Assembly: GCA_002412885.1 (NCBI GenBank)
Contig: DHVX01000055.1
Span: forward strand, 137,236 to 201,235
DNA: 64,000 nucleotides
DNA from: Bacteroidales bacterium UBA5197
GTDB lineage: Bacteria; Bacteroidota; Bacteroidia; Bacteroidales; Lentimicrobiaceae
Direction of reading: 5' to 3'
The position numbers and the translations under genes are program-made. Each line of letters starts with the position of its first letter. Position 1 is the stretch's first letter. Below are positions 44,023 through 54,018 of the stretch, piece after piece. The notes under the pieces are model-generated. The model saw nothing but the letters and a program-made list of their open reading frames with translations. It was not told the DNA's origin and ran no database searches.

Positions 44023-46261
44023 TCACAATTTTCGAGGCTGACATCAGTTTTGAATACTGATTTTCAATTGCAATTACATAATATAAACCTGCTGGCAGAT
44101 TTCCAGAATCAAACTGCATTCTGGAAATCCTTTCAGCTTTTTGTCGTTTCATGACTTTTCCATGAATATCGATAATCCTCACTTCCCAGTCTCCTGAGCT
44201 TTCAAATTCAATTACAAATGTTTCTTTTGCCGGATTGGGGTAGATGCAGATTCCTGTCTGTACCTTTTCATTTTCATGAATACCGATTGGCCCGGGAGTT
44301 GTCCCTTTATAAAGAACTACACCTCCGCTGTAATTGCCAATTGCCAGATCAGGGAACCCGTCTGAATTCAGATCAATCACACCCGGTGATGTTCTGATTC
44401 CTTCTGAAATATACATAAAATGCCTGCTGACCAGGTCGAAGGTGGCTTCAGTCGTTGTGCTTATGTTTTTGTAATGAAAAATCATTCCCGACTCAGAACC
44501 AACCAATAAATTAAGTTCGCCTTCCTTCCCTTCAAAAAAACACGGCACACTATGGCCGGTATAGGAAACCTGCGGATCAGTTACATTTACCTTACCAAAG
44601 AAATCTGTAATCATTTCGAAATCAGTATTGGCAATACTTCCAGAATTGCGGTAGTAAACCAGCTTTCCATCGGAATTGCCAATTACCAGTGAAATCGTTT
44701 CTTCACCCGGGAATTTCAAAAAAACCGGCGTGCTGTTGGCTCCGACATCAATCGACTGCCAATTATTTACAGGAGTTGCATACACCGGCATTTGCCCGGG
44801 CAAAGCCAGATTTTGAAAATGCCAGAGAGATCCTGTTTCATTACCCAATATCATGTCCAGACTGCCGTTTCCATCCAGATCAGCAAAAGCCGGGTATAAG
44901 CCGCGAAGCCTCAATGCTGATGCTCCGGCAAAATCAGCATCTGCCAGAATAAATGAGGGATTGGTAGTGCTTCCATTGTTGATATACAGATGTAATCGAC
45001 CTGTATAATAACACTTTAGCTGACCATTTAGATTCACAATGCAACTGTCATTAAAGCCAAAATTCCCAACCACCATGTCGGTTAATCCATCCTGATTGAT
45101 ATCCACAAAAACCGGATGCGCACCGAACCCCATATCAATCATGGTATTTTGCAGAAACGATTGAGTTACCAACCTGAAATCAGGCACGACCGATTCCGAA
45201 ATATCCTCATACATCCATACACTGTTATAGCCGGCTGATTTGACCAGACCTGGATCAAACGGCGAAACCAGCAACTCTTTTTTGCCGTTGTTTGAAATGT
45301 CGATATGCTGAACCAGAGGAAATGACCATAAATCAATTGGTGAAGCTTCTGGATAATTAAATATCTGACTTGTCATAAAAGCATTGAAATCATCACCTCC
45401 ATTGATAAGAAATGCAGGATCGCTATAATCAACATCTCCAAGAATCAGATCATTAATGCCATCACCATTCATATCAATAAGGCAAAAAGTAGAACCGGTA
45501 TGTTTGGGATCAGATTTTCGGATCATTTGACCAGATTTCTGATAGCAGGTGTCGAGGTAAATTTCATTTGACTCAGGATTTTCAGCAAAGCGCCCCCAGC
45601 AACCTTCAACTTTGTGAAATACCAACGAATCGGCATTTCCATATAGCTCCATCGACATATTCTGATGTAGATCCACATATGAGCCTAATCCCCAGAATGT
45701 TATAATATCAAGATCACCATCACCATCCAGATCCTGAATTACAGGATAATCGACGTAAGTCACCAAAAGATTCGTAAAAATGCTACCCTGAAAAGATGTT
45801 ATGTAAGGATCAACAACCTGTTCAAATGCAGGATGATCGGTTCCAATATTTTTGAAAGCCAGAATACCTCCGGGAGTGTAAGTAAAAATATCAGGCTTGC
45901 CATCGTTGTTGTAATCAACCAATTGAAACCATTGCTTGATCGGCGGGAAGAATCGTCTGTATTCAGGCGCGTATTGATAGGGATTGACCGCTGATTCGGG
46001 ATTGAAGATAAATGGCAGCAGTCTGTCGCCATGACGGTCAAAAATAATCAGATCATCAATTTCATCGTCGTTGAGGTCTATTTTTCCGAATTGAACATTA
46101 TTCAAGCCTCCGGCCCATGCATTGTCAAGCTTTACGCCATGCACAAAAACATCAGGACCGTGCCAGGGCAAAAATCCAAACTCATTGGTGTTTTGGGCAT
46201 TTGATAGATTCAAAAACAGCACTAACTTGATCAGAATGAGAAATAAGAGTCGGGGTCGCAT
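44012..46261 (-). CDS. FG-GAP/VCBS-repeat protein with T9SS sorting domain
   Basis: About 749 aa secreted protein from MRPRLL (46261); MQTHMRPRLL at 46273 is equally possible and the frame opens at 46339. Signal peptide LLFLILIKLVLFLNLSNA..Q. Repeated VCBS/FG-GAP calcium-loop motifs of the form DxNxDGxxD: DLNDDEIDDLIIFDRHGD, DYNNDGKPDIFTYTPGG, DLDGDGDLDIITF, DMNGDGINDLILGD, DINQDGLTDMVVGNFG, DLDGNGSLDMILGNETG, DLNSDGFPDLAIGNYSGG. These suggest a seven-bladed propeller. The C-terminus is a T9SS sorting domain (ICIYPNPAKETFVIEFE, LPAGLYYVIAIENQYSKL). Surface or secreted; binding role unknown. Confidence 0.9.
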   Translation of the reverse strand: MRPRLLFLILIKLVLFLNLSNAQNTNEFGFLPWHGPDVFVHGVKLDNAWAGGLNNVQFGKIDLNDDEIDDLIIFDRHGDRLLPFIFNPESAVNPYQYAPEYRRFFPPIKQWFQLVDYNNDGKPDIFTYTPGGILAFKNIGTDHPAFEQVVDPYITSFQGSIFTNLLVTYVDYPVIQDLDGDGDLDIITFWGLGSYVDLHQNMSMELYGNADSLVFHKVEGCWGRFAENPESNEIYLDTCYQKSGQMIRKSDPKHTGSTFCLIDMNGDGINDLILGDVDYSDPAFLINGGDDFNAFMTSQIFNYPEASPIDLWSFPLVQHIDISNNGKKELLVSPFDPGLVKSAGYNSVWMYEDISESVVPDFRLVTQSFLQNTMIDMGFGAHPVFVDINQDGLTDMVVGNFGFNDSCIVNLNGQLKCYYTGRLHLYINNGSTTNPSFILADADFAGASALRLRGLYPAFADLDGNGSLDMILGNETGSLWHFQNLALPGQMPVYATPVNNWQSIDVGANSTPVFLKFPGEETISLVIGNSDGKLVYYRNSGSIANTDFEMITDFFGKVNVTDPQVSYTGHSVPCFFEGKEGELNLLVGSESGMIFHYKNISTTTEATFDLVSRHFMYISEGIRTSPGVIDLNSDGFPDLAIGNYSGGVVLYKGTTPGPIGIHENEKVQTGICIYPNPAKETFVIEFESSGDWEVRIIDIHGKVMKRQKAERISRMQFDSGNLPAGLYYVIAIENQYSKLMSASKIVIIR

Positions 46262-46448
46262 GTGAGTTTGCATTAAGACAATTGTTTGTAAATTTAAAAA
46301 AAAGCCACGAGATACGGCAGAAAAAATCCGGCAATGCAAAAAGACATGACAAGTTATTTCATATTTTACTTAACTTCATTACTATTTTATTTTCTGATTC
46401 TTAATTAATTAGCATCAATATTAAGTTTTAAAAAAACAAAAAAACAGG

Positions 46449-46480
46449 ATTGGTATTTTCGGTAAGAAGTCCTATATTTG
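46449..46480 (+). promoter_or_regulatory. Bacteroidota-type promoter of secDF
   Basis: ATTG at 46449-46452, 20-nt spacer, TATATTTG at 46473-46480 (exact -7). The ATG used for secDF is 43 nt downstream; the frame's earlier start at 46478 falls inside the promoter. Confidence 0.68.
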
Positions 46481-46522
46481 CAGGCTCAAAAAAACAGTCT
46501 AATACAATTAAATTACTCAAAC

Positions 46523-49500
46523 ATGCAGAATAAAGGTGCTATTAAATTCTTCGCGATTGCATTGGCAATTGTGTGCCTTTTTCAGCTATCATTCACTTTC
46601 TTTTCAAAAAAGGTTGAGAGAAATGCCGTAGCGTACTCACGGAATGAAGCTGCAACAAGTCAGGCAAAAGAACTGGCAAAAGGTAATACAGTGCTTGAGC
46701 AGGTATTGCTCGACTCAATCAGCAAAGCCAGGGAGAGGTATTTTCTTGACTCAATGTCAGGTCAGACTGTCTATAATATCCTGGTCAGGAAATATACTTA
46801 TCAGGAAGTTAAAGAACGCGAACTTAACCTGGGTCTTGACTTAAAAGGTGGAATGAACGTTACCCTTGAGGTTTCGGTTGTTGACATCGTGAGAGCGCTT
46901 TCAGGCAATAGCACCAATCCTGTATTTACACAGGCAATCGACAAGGCGCTTGAAAAGCAAAAAGCAAGTCAGACAGATTTCGTTACATTATTTGGAGAAT
47001 CTTTTAAAGAAGTTGACCCAAACGCATCTCTTGCTGCAATCTTCAATACAGTTGATCTGAAAGACAGAGTTACTTTCAATTCAACCAACGATGAAGTGCT
47101 GAAGGTTATCAGGGAGGAAACCAAAGGAGCGATTGATCGCACCTTCAACATTCTGCGCACCCGTATCGACCGCTTTGGAGTTGCTCAGCCAAACATTCAA
47201 CAACTGCAGACAGCCGGAAGAATTCTGGTTGAATTGCCAGGCATAAAAGAACCTGAGCGTGTTCGTAAACTTCTGCAGGGAACTGCACAGCTCGAGTTCT
47301 GGGAAACCTATCAGTTCGCTGAATTGGTTCCTTACTTCGAAGAAGCAAACAAACGTTTGGTTGATAGCCAGACTACAACATCTGATACCACATTATCTGC
47401 AGATACAACTGTTGCTGAAACACCTGTTGCTGATACAGCATCAACACCTGCTGATACAGCCAGTAAAGCATTGCTTGACAAACTCAGCGATACAACATCA
47501 GATGATCGGCAAGATGCTAATTTTGAGAAATATGCCAGAGAAAACCCATTATTTGCATATCTGAACCCTGCAATCTTCCCGAATGCTCAGGGACAGTATT
47601 TCCCGGGACAGGGTGCAACTGTAGGTTTTGCAACCATAAAAGATACTGCAAGGGTTAACCGCATGTTGCGTCAGACCAAAGCTTCATTCCCCAGAGACCT
47701 GAAACTTGCCTGGACAGTAAAACCAGAGAAAGATCGTCCTGATATTCTAGAGCTGATTGCATTGAAAATTACAAGCCGCGATGGCAAAGCCCCACTCGGA
47801 GGCGATGCAGTAGTTGATGCACGCCAGGATTACGATCCTAACGGAAGAGTTGAGATCACCATGTTGATGAATGCAGAAGGTGCAAAAACATGGAAAAGGC
47901 TTACCGGTGATAATATCGGAAATCAGGTTGCCATTGTGCTTGACGATTATGTTTATTCAGCACCAAGGGTAAACAGCGAAATTCCAAACGGACGCTCTTC
48001 TATCACTGGAAACTTCTCCATTGAAGAAGCACAGGACCTTGCAAATATTCTGAAAGCAGGAAAATTACCTGCTCCTGCCCGCATTGTTCAGGAAGAAGTT
48101 GTTGGACCATCACTTGGACGCGAATCGATCAACGCCGGACTTGCATCGTTCATTATTGCTTTTGTTCTTGTACTTATCTACATGGTTCTCTACTACAACA
48201 GAGCAGGCTGGGTTGCTGATATTGCACTTGTAACCAACATCTTCTTTATTTTTGGAGTACTTACTTCGCTGGGAGCTGTGCTTACGCTTCCCGGTATAGC
48301 AGGTATTGTTCTAACATTGGGTATGGCTGTGGATGCCAACGTAATTATATATGAGCGTATCAGAGAGGAACTTAGAGCTGGCAAAGGTTTACGCCTGGCC
48401 ATAACAGATGGTTACAACAATGCTTATTCTGCGATTATCGACGGAAACGTTACCACCTTACTTACTGGTATTGTTCTTTACATTTTCGGATCAGGACCAG
48501 TTCAGGGATTTGCTACCACACTTATTATCGGTATCATAACCTCTTTGTTTACTGCCATCTTTATTTCAAGAGTTATCTTTGAAAATCTGCTCAGCAAAAA
48601 CAAAAACATTACATTCGACAATGTATATACACGTTACGCATTTACCAAAGTAAACTTCGATTTCATTGGAATGCGTAAGAAATTGTACTATGCATCGGCT
48701 GTGTTTATTCTCATTGGAATCGTTTCACTTGCAACCAAGGGATTGAACTTTGGAGTTGATTTCTCAGGGGGCCGCACCTATGTAGTCCGCTTCGACAAGG
48801 AAGTAAATACCAACGACATTCGCAGCGCGCTTAATGCAGAGTTTGGAGAATCTCCTGAGGTAAAAACTTTCGGATCGTCAAATCAGGTGAAAATTACCAC
48901 CAAATATCTGATCGAGGATGATACTCAGGCGGCTGATTCAATTGTTGAAGCTAAAATCTTTAATGGAGTAAAGGGTTTCTATACTACTTCAATGTCTCTA
49001 AATGATTTTACGGATGACGATGATGCCAAGGTTCTCGGACGTTTGAGTTCTCAGAAAGTTGGTCCAACCATTGCCGATGACATCAAACAAGGAGCGGTTC
49101 TGGCAGTCTTCTTTGCACTGATTATCATTTTTATCTATATTGCTATCCGTTTTAAAAAGTGGCAATATGGAATGGGAGGACTTTTGTCTCTTGCGCATGA
49201 TACAATGATTACCATTTCGCTTTACTCGATATTTTCCGGCATTCTGCCATTCAACCTTGAAGTAGATCAGGCGTTTATTGCTGCATTGCTCACCATTATT
49301 GGTTACTCAATCAACGATACCGTGATCATCTTCGACCGTATCAGGGAATACATCGGTCTTTATCCCAAACGTGCAATAGCGGACAATATGAATCATGCAA
49401 TGAACAGCACCCTCGGCCGCACATTCAATACTGCTGGTACAACCCTTGTGGTTCTGATCGCCATATTTATTTTTGGCGGTGAAGTTATCCGTGGATTTAT

Positions 49501-49636
49501 TTTTGCCTTGATGGTCGGTGTGGCCGTTGGCACCTACTCTTCAATCTTTAATGCAGCACCAATCGCTTATGATTTTATTATGATTTCAAACAAGCGGAAG
49601 AAAAGAAAAGAAGAATTGAAGAAAGCAACAAAATAA
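46523..49636 (+). CDS. secDF: SecDF fused protein translocase subunit
   Basis: 1037 aa inner-membrane protein using the proton gradient to help Sec-exported proteins leave the channel. SecD half: N-terminal helix (FFAIALAIVCLFQLSFTF), ELNLGLDLKGGMNVTLEVSV, IDRFGVAQPNIQQL, then GPSLGRESINAGLASF and the transmembrane block LTLGMAVDANVIIYERIREE. SecF half: GLNFGVDFSGGRTYVVRFDK, GPTIADDIKQGAVLAVFFAL, IGYSINDTVIIFDRIRE. Fusion is the normal Bacteroidota arrangement. Residues about 280-330 of the SecD periplasmic part are a Thr/Ala/Asp-rich low-complexity insert (TTSDTTLSADTTVAETPVAD). A clear terminator follows. Confidence 0.95.
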   Translation: MQNKGAIKFFAIALAIVCLFQLSFTFFSKKVERNAVAYSRNEAATSQAKELAKGNTVLEQVLLDSISKARERYFLDSMSGQTVYNILVRKYTYQEVKERELNLGLDLKGGMNVTLEVSVVDIVRALSGNSTNPVFTQAIDKALEKQKASQTDFVTLFGESFKEVDPNASLAAIFNTVDLKDRVTFNSTNDEVLKVIREETKGAIDRTFNILRTRIDRFGVAQPNIQQLQTAGRILVELPGIKEPERVRKLLQGTAQLEFWETYQFAELVPYFEEANKRLVDSQTTTSDTTLSADTTVAETPVADTASTPADTASKALLDKLSDTTSDDRQDANFEKYARENPLFAYLNPAIFPNAQGQYFPGQGATVGFATIKDTARVNRMLRQTKASFPRDLKLAWTVKPEKDRPDILELIALKITSRDGKAPLGGDAVVDARQDYDPNGRVEITMLMNAEGAKTWKRLTGDNIGNQVAIVLDDYVYSAPRVNSEIPNGRSSITGNFSIEEAQDLANILKAGKLPAPARIVQEEVVGPSLGRESINAGLASFIIAFVLVLIYMVLYYNRAGWVADIALVTNIFFIFGVLTSLGAVLTLPGIAGIVLTLGMAVDANVIIYERIREELRAGKGLRLAITDGYNNAYSAIIDGNVTTLLTGIVLYIFGSGPVQGFATTLIIGIITSLFTAIFISRVIFENLLSKNKNITFDNVYTRYAFTKVNFDFIGMRKKLYYASAVFILIGIVSLATKGLNFGVDFSGGRTYVVRFDKEVNTNDIRSALNAEFGESPEVKTFGSSNQVKITTKYLIEDDTQAADSIVEAKIFNGVKGFYTTSMSLNDFTDDDDAKVLGRLSSQKVGPTIADDIKQGAVLAVFFALIIIFIYIAIRFKKWQYGMGGLLSLAHDTMITISLYSIFSGILPFNLEVDQAFIAALLTIIGYSINDTVIIFDRIREYIGLYPKRAIADNMNHAMNSTLGRTFNTAGTTLVVLIAIFIFGGEVIRGFIFALMVGVAVGTYSSIFNAAPIAYDFIMISNKRKKRKEELKKATK

Positions 49637-49654
49637 CTTAACAGTTTATTTTTT

Positions 49655-49686
49655 AAAAGCCCGCTGATTATCAACAGCGGGCTTTT
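49655..49686 (+). terminator. Intrinsic terminator after secDF
   Basis: Arms AAAAGCCCGCTG / CAGCGGGCTTTT with an 8-nt loop, then AATTTTTATT; 18 bp after the secDF stop. Confidence 0.88.
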
Positions 49687-49757
49687 AATTTTTATTGCTT
49701 ATGTTGAGGGGTGATTCAAAAAGAAAAGTGTAATTTTACCGGGCAAAGACAAAGTAA

Positions 49758-50144
49758 ATGCAAACAGGAGTTTTATTATTTCTTGATATAAGCGGAGGTG
49801 AATTTCTGGTTATCCTTCTGGGTGTATTTTTGATTTTCGGACCAAAAAAAATGCCTGAGGTTGCCAGAAAAATCGGGCGGGTTATGAATGAGCTCAAAAA
49901 AGCCTCAAGTGACATCACCAAAGAATTCAGAGAGGAAACCAATGTAATTACCCGCGAGATATCATCTGCCAGAGAAAGTATTCGCCGCGAAACTGAAAAT
50001 ATACGCAAGGAAATACCTGATCTTGCAACCCTCTCAACCGAAGACACCAGCATTTATCCTGAGATAATCGAAACTGAAGTTAAATCTGAACCTATTGCGG
50101 AAATTAGCTCAGATGGTGAACAAAAGCCAGAACCCTTAACATAA
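49758..50144 (+). CDS. Twin-arginine translocase TatA/TatB-type protein
   Basis: 128 aa. One N-terminal membrane helix (GEFLVILLGVFLIF), the hinge FGPKKMPEVARKIGRVMNEL (the family's FGxxxLPExxRxxGK form) and a long amphipathic/charged helix (DITKEFREETNVITREISSA), ending in an acidic disordered tail. It forms the pore part of the Tat pathway exporting folded proteins. No tatC is adjacent. A near -7 box TAATTTTA (one mismatch) is at 49731-49738. TatA and TatB cannot be separated from this sequence alone; the long tail leans to TatB-like. Confidence 0.85.
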   Translation: MQTGVLLFLDISGGEFLVILLGVFLIFGPKKMPEVARKIGRVMNELKKASSDITKEFREETNVITREISSARESIRRETENIRKEIPDLATLSTEDTSIYPEIIETEVKSEPIAEISSDGEQKPEPLT

Positions 50145-50261
50145 TCCGGGCAATTATTTGCAAAATTGACCGTTCTTCATTTGTGGTAATAAGATGAGAC
50201 TTTTTCCTTCAGGTTTACCAATTCAAAAATTCCTAACTTAGCAGGCAAATAGGCAAATACA

Positions 50262-52742
50262 ATGACATCACCCTTCAATCATATGCCAAAACTTCAAATC
50301 ATATTCAGGGCACTATTCATTTCTGCCTTGTTTTTAATTTTCAGCCCCGTCACCACACAGGCTCAAAGCAGGCGCATGGCAGCAGCAGATGAAGCTTTCA
50401 ACAGCTTTCAATATAATATTGCAGTCAGCAGGTATAAAAAAGTTTACTCCAGAACCAAAAGCAGACCTGAAAAGGATCGCATTTCTTTTCAGATGGCGGA
50501 GTGTTACAGGATGATGAACAACACCAAAAGGGCTGAAGTTACCTACCGGAGAATCATTAAGAGTGATTTTGCACGCAGAAACCCCATCACCTATCTTCGC
50601 TACGCCGATATGCTCAAAGCCAGCGAGAAATATGATGATGCTAAAGAATACTATGCCCTTTACACCGAAAACGTTCCTGAAGACCCACGCGGGCCAAACG
50701 GAGTAAAATCCTGTGAACTGGCAGCTGAATGGATAAAAAATCCAACCAAATTTTCGATCACCAACGTTAAGAAACTCAACTCTAAAAGCGACGACTTTGC
50801 CGCTACATATGCCGACAAGTTTTACAATGCAGTGATTTTTACTTCAACCCGCGAAGGTAGTACCGGTAAGGGACTTGACGACTGGACAGGGCAGAACTTC
50901 AGTGACCTTTTTCTTTCACGTCAGGATCGTAAAGGAGAATGGAGTGAACCTGCTCTCGTCGATACTGAAGGAAAAATTAACACATCATCCAATGAGGGAG
51001 CTCCCGCATTTAATGATAAATTTTCAGCGCTGTATTTTACACGCTGCAGCAATGGTGAGGATGAAGCCACCAATTGCAAAATTATCGTCATTAAGCGCAC
51101 CGGCAAAGGCTGGGGCGAACCTCAGGTTTTAAACTTAGGCAGCGACAGCACGGTTACCAACGGGCACCCGGCCATCAGTAAAGATGAATTAACCCTGATC
51201 TTTTCAAGCGATCGTAAAGGCGGACAAGGTGGCAAAGATTTATGGATTGCCACCCGAAAAAGTGCTGCAGACGAATTTAATAAACCGCTGAATCTGGGTG
51301 CGCTGGTTAATACTCCCGGTGAAGAGGTTTTCCCATTCCTCAAAAATGATACTACGCTATATTTTGCATCAAACGGGCATCCCGGTCTTGGAGGTCTTGA
51401 TATTTTTAAAACTTTAAAACGGGATGGAGAGTGGACTGAACCAATAAATCTCGAAGTACCGGTAAATTCCAATGCCGATGATTTCGCTATCATCTTCCAG
51501 CCAGGTGAAGAACAGGGATTTCTCTCCTCGAACAGAAAAGGCGGACGCGGTGGTGATGACATTTACTACTTCATCAATCCACCTTTGGTATTTACACTTC
51601 AGGGGACTGTTAAGGATGAGCTCACTTTGCAGTTCATTCCAATGGCTACAGTAAGATTGGCCGGTTCTGATGGCACGTCAGTGGATGCCAAAACAGATCC
51701 AAAAGGTTTTTATTCATTCAGCAAATCGCAAATAAAGCCGAATACAACCTACGAACTTACTGTTCTGAAAGACAACTATTTCAATAAAAAGGCTGCTGAA
51801 ACTACCGTCGGGCTCGAGAAAAACAAGGACTTTGTGATTGACTTTATGCTTGAACCCATTCCTGAAAAACCTGTTGTTCTTCCTGACATTCTCTATGATC
51901 TTGCCAAATGGGACCTCAAACCTCAATACCAGGATTCGCTGCAGGGACTTATCAAAACCCTGCTTGAAAATGAAACTGTGATTGTTGAACTTGCTTCACA
52001 TACCGATGCCAGAGATACCGATGAACGCAACGATATTCTTTCCCAGCGCAGGGCCGAATCAGTTGTCAACTATCTTATTGACAGAGGAATAGACCCAGAG
52101 CGTCTCGTTGCAAAAGGATATGGCGAAAGAGTTCCCCGAACCATGGTTAAGGATGTAAAAAAAGATGGCTTCCTGTTTAAAACCGGAACAATTCTCACCG
52201 AATCGTTTATTGATTCTTTGAAATCAACTCCTGAAAAAGAAGCAGCACATGCTTTAAACCGCCGTACCGAGTTTAGGGTGCTTAGCAAAGATTATGTACC
52301 AAAAGCAAAAAACCTGCAGATCGGACAAAAAGTTGAAGTTAAAATTAACCCTGAAGACAACATTATTGCCATTGAGGTTGGCAGGGGAAATTCGGTCATA
52401 ATTCCCGCAATAGTCAATGGATTCAATGTAAAAATTATGCTCGATCGCAACGACCGCGGACTGATCTTTTCGCTTCCTGAAGCGCAGAAACTACTGACTT
52501 CCGGAGCAATTACGAAAAATGATTTTATAGGTGATGCCAATGTAGTGCTTGCCGAAGGATCAATAGCCGACAAAGCCGTTTTCAAGATCAAAGAGTTTAA
52601 GATCGGATCAAAAATTGTTTCGAATGTTGAAGCAAGTGTATCACACAAAATAACCGAAGGTGCAATTATGGGCGAAAGTACCATTAATATATTCGGCCGT
52701 TTCAAAATTGACGAGAATAATAAACAACTGATTTTCAACTAA
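50262..52742 (+). CDS. TPR-PD40-OmpA protein with a C-terminal degenerate retropepsin-like domain
   Basis: 826 aa exported protein (signal LQIIFRALFISALFLIF, cleaved near TQAQS; ATG 50283 is an alternative start). Domain order: TPR helices about 40-150 (AFNSFQYNIAVSRYKKVYSR), PD40/WD40 propeller about 160-440 (FAATYADKFYNAVIFTSTRE, LTLIFSSDRKGGQGGKDLWI), carboxypeptidase-regulatory beta domain about 445-535, OmpA peptidoglycan-binding domain about 540-665 (HTDARDTDERNDILSQRRAE). Up to that point it matches PorE-like proteins that tie the T9SS to peptidoglycan. The last 150 residues are extra: VIIPAIVNGFNVKIMLDRND aligns with the retropepsin pattern 'VNG..V.FLVDTGAS', with Asp728 kept but Thr-Gly replaced by Arg-Asn. 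A terminator follows. Confidence 0.85.
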   Translation: MTSPFNHMPKLQIIFRALFISALFLIFSPVTTQAQSRRMAAADEAFNSFQYNIAVSRYKKVYSRTKSRPEKDRISFQMAECYRMMNNTKRAEVTYRRIIKSDFARRNPITYLRYADMLKASEKYDDAKEYYALYTENVPEDPRGPNGVKSCELAAEWIKNPTKFSITNVKKLNSKSDDFAATYADKFYNAVIFTSTREGSTGKGLDDWTGQNFSDLFLSRQDRKGEWSEPALVDTEGKINTSSNEGAPAFNDKFSALYFTRCSNGEDEATNCKIIVIKRTGKGWGEPQVLNLGSDSTVTNGHPAISKDELTLIFSSDRKGGQGGKDLWIATRKSAADEFNKPLNLGALVNTPGEEVFPFLKNDTTLYFASNGHPGLGGLDIFKTLKRDGEWTEPINLEVPVNSNADDFAIIFQPGEEQGFLSSNRKGGRGGDDIYYFINPPLVFTLQGTVKDELTLQFIPMATVRLAGSDGTSVDAKTDPKGFYSFSKSQIKPNTTYELTVLKDNYFNKKAAETTVGLEKNKDFVIDFMLEPIPEKPVVLPDILYDLAKWDLKPQYQDSLQGLIKTLLENETVIVELASHTDARDTDERNDILSQRRAESVVNYLIDRGIDPERLVAKGYGERVPRTMVKDVKKDGFLFKTGTILTESFIDSLKSTPEKEAAHALNRRTEFRVLSKDYVPKAKNLQIGQKVEVKINPEDNIIAIEVGRGNSVIIPAIVNGFNVKIMLDRNDRGLIFSLPEAQKLLTSGAITKNDFIGDANVVLAEGSIADKAVFKIKEFKIGSKIVSNVEASVSHKITEGAIMGESTINIFGRFKIDENNKQLIFN

Positions 52743-52754
52743 GAATAACATTTT

Positions 52755-52780
52755 CCGGCTGCTTTTGCAGCCGGTTTTTT
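52755..52780 (+). terminator. Intrinsic terminator after the OmpA-family gene
   Basis: Arms CCGGCTGC / GCAGCCGG with a TTTT loop and a six-T run; 12 bp after the stop and just before purM, so purM needs its own promoter or read-through. Confidence 0.88.
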
Positions 52781-52795
52781 AACAGCACTATTGTC

Positions 52796-53968
52796 ATGTC
52801 GCAGGAATCAAGATACAACCAAAGAGGAGTTTCAGCAGGTAAGGAAGATGTGCATAATGCCATTGCCAATGTTGACAAAGGACTTTTCCCTAAAGCATTC
52901 TGCAAAATCATACCCGATTTTCTGGGAGGTGACCCCGATTGGTGCAATGTAATGCATGCTGATGGTGCCGGCACAAAATCCTCACTGGCCTATCTGTACT
53001 GGAAAGAAACGGGTGATTTAAGCGTTTGGAAAGGCATTGCACAGGATGCCATCGTAATGAATACCGACGATTTGCTCTGCATCGGAGCCATCGACAACAT
53101 CCTGCTCTCTTCTACAATAGGACGAAACAAGAATAAAATTCCCGGTGAAGTTATCTCTGCCATAATTAACGGAACTGAAGAATTTCTTGAAGAGATGCGC
53201 AGTTATGGCATTGGCATATATTCCACTGGCGGTGAAACTGCCGATGTAGGAGATCTGGTAAGAACAATAATTGTTGACTCTACGGTAACTGCCCGTATGC
53301 AGCGAAATCGGGTCATTTCAAACCACAATATTCAGGCAGGCGATGTAATAGTCGGCCTTTCATCATACGGACAAGCTACCTATGAGAAAGCTTACAACGG
53401 AGGAATGGGAAGCAATGGTCTGACCTCAGCCCGACATGATGTTTTTCATAAAGCATATGCTTCAATGTTTCCTGAAAGCTTCGATCCCGACGTTCCGGAA
53501 TCACTGGCTTACTGCGGAAATCTGAAACTTACAGATCCTTCTCCGGTTGAGGGAGTTGATATGGGAAAATTGGTCCTCTCCCCTACCCGCACTTATGCAC
53601 CGGTCATCAAACAGATACTTGATAATTATCATGACCAGATACACGGCATGGTACATTGTTCCGGCGGCGCACAAACCAAAGTGCTTCACTTTATTGGCAA
53701 TCTGCATATAATAAAGGATAACCTTTTTGAAGTCCCGCCACTTTTCAGAATTATACAGGAACAATCAGGCACATCATGGGCTGAAATGTATAAAGTATTT
53801 AATATGGGGCATCGTATGGAGCTTTATGTGCCTGAAATAATTGCCGCTGAATTGATCGCTATTTCGGAAAGTTTCGGAATTGAAGCAAAAGTGGTTGGCA
53901 GATGTGAAGCGTCGGCAACGAAAAAACTTACGATTAATAACAACATCAGCCAATATCTCTATTATTGA
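52796..53968 (+). CDS. purM: Phosphoribosylformylglycinamidine cyclo-ligase (AIR synthetase)
   Basis: 390 aa PurM-type enzyme making aminoimidazole ribonucleotide from FGAM with ATP in purine synthesis. Start SRYNQRGVSAGKEDVHNAI; ATP/substrate segments MHADGAGTKSSLAYLYWKET, VMNTDDLLCIGAIDNILLSS, YSTGGETADVGDLV, GMGSNGLTSARHDVF, HGMVHCSGGAQTKVLHFIGN. It is longer and more diverged than the proteobacterial enzyme, as is normal in Bacteroidota. It heads the same-strand series purM-prfA-pyrF. Confidence 0.92.
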   Translation: MSQESRYNQRGVSAGKEDVHNAIANVDKGLFPKAFCKIIPDFLGGDPDWCNVMHADGAGTKSSLAYLYWKETGDLSVWKGIAQDAIVMNTDDLLCIGAIDNILLSSTIGRNKNKIPGEVISAIINGTEEFLEEMRSYGIGIYSTGGETADVGDLVRTIIVDSTVTARMQRNRVISNHNIQAGDVIVGLSSYGQATYEKAYNGGMGSNGLTSARHDVFHKAYASMFPESFDPDVPESLAYCGNLKLTDPSPVEGVDMGKLVLSPTRTYAPVIKQILDNYHDQIHGMVHCSGGAQTKVLHFIGNLHIIKDNLFEVPPLFRIIQEQSGTSWAEMYKVFNMGHRMELYVPEIIAAELIAISESFGIEAKVVGRCEASATKKLTINNNISQYLYY

Positions 53969-54018
53969 AATGCCTGAAATTTATTGATCATTGAGTCCAC
54001 TACGAAAACTGAATTATT

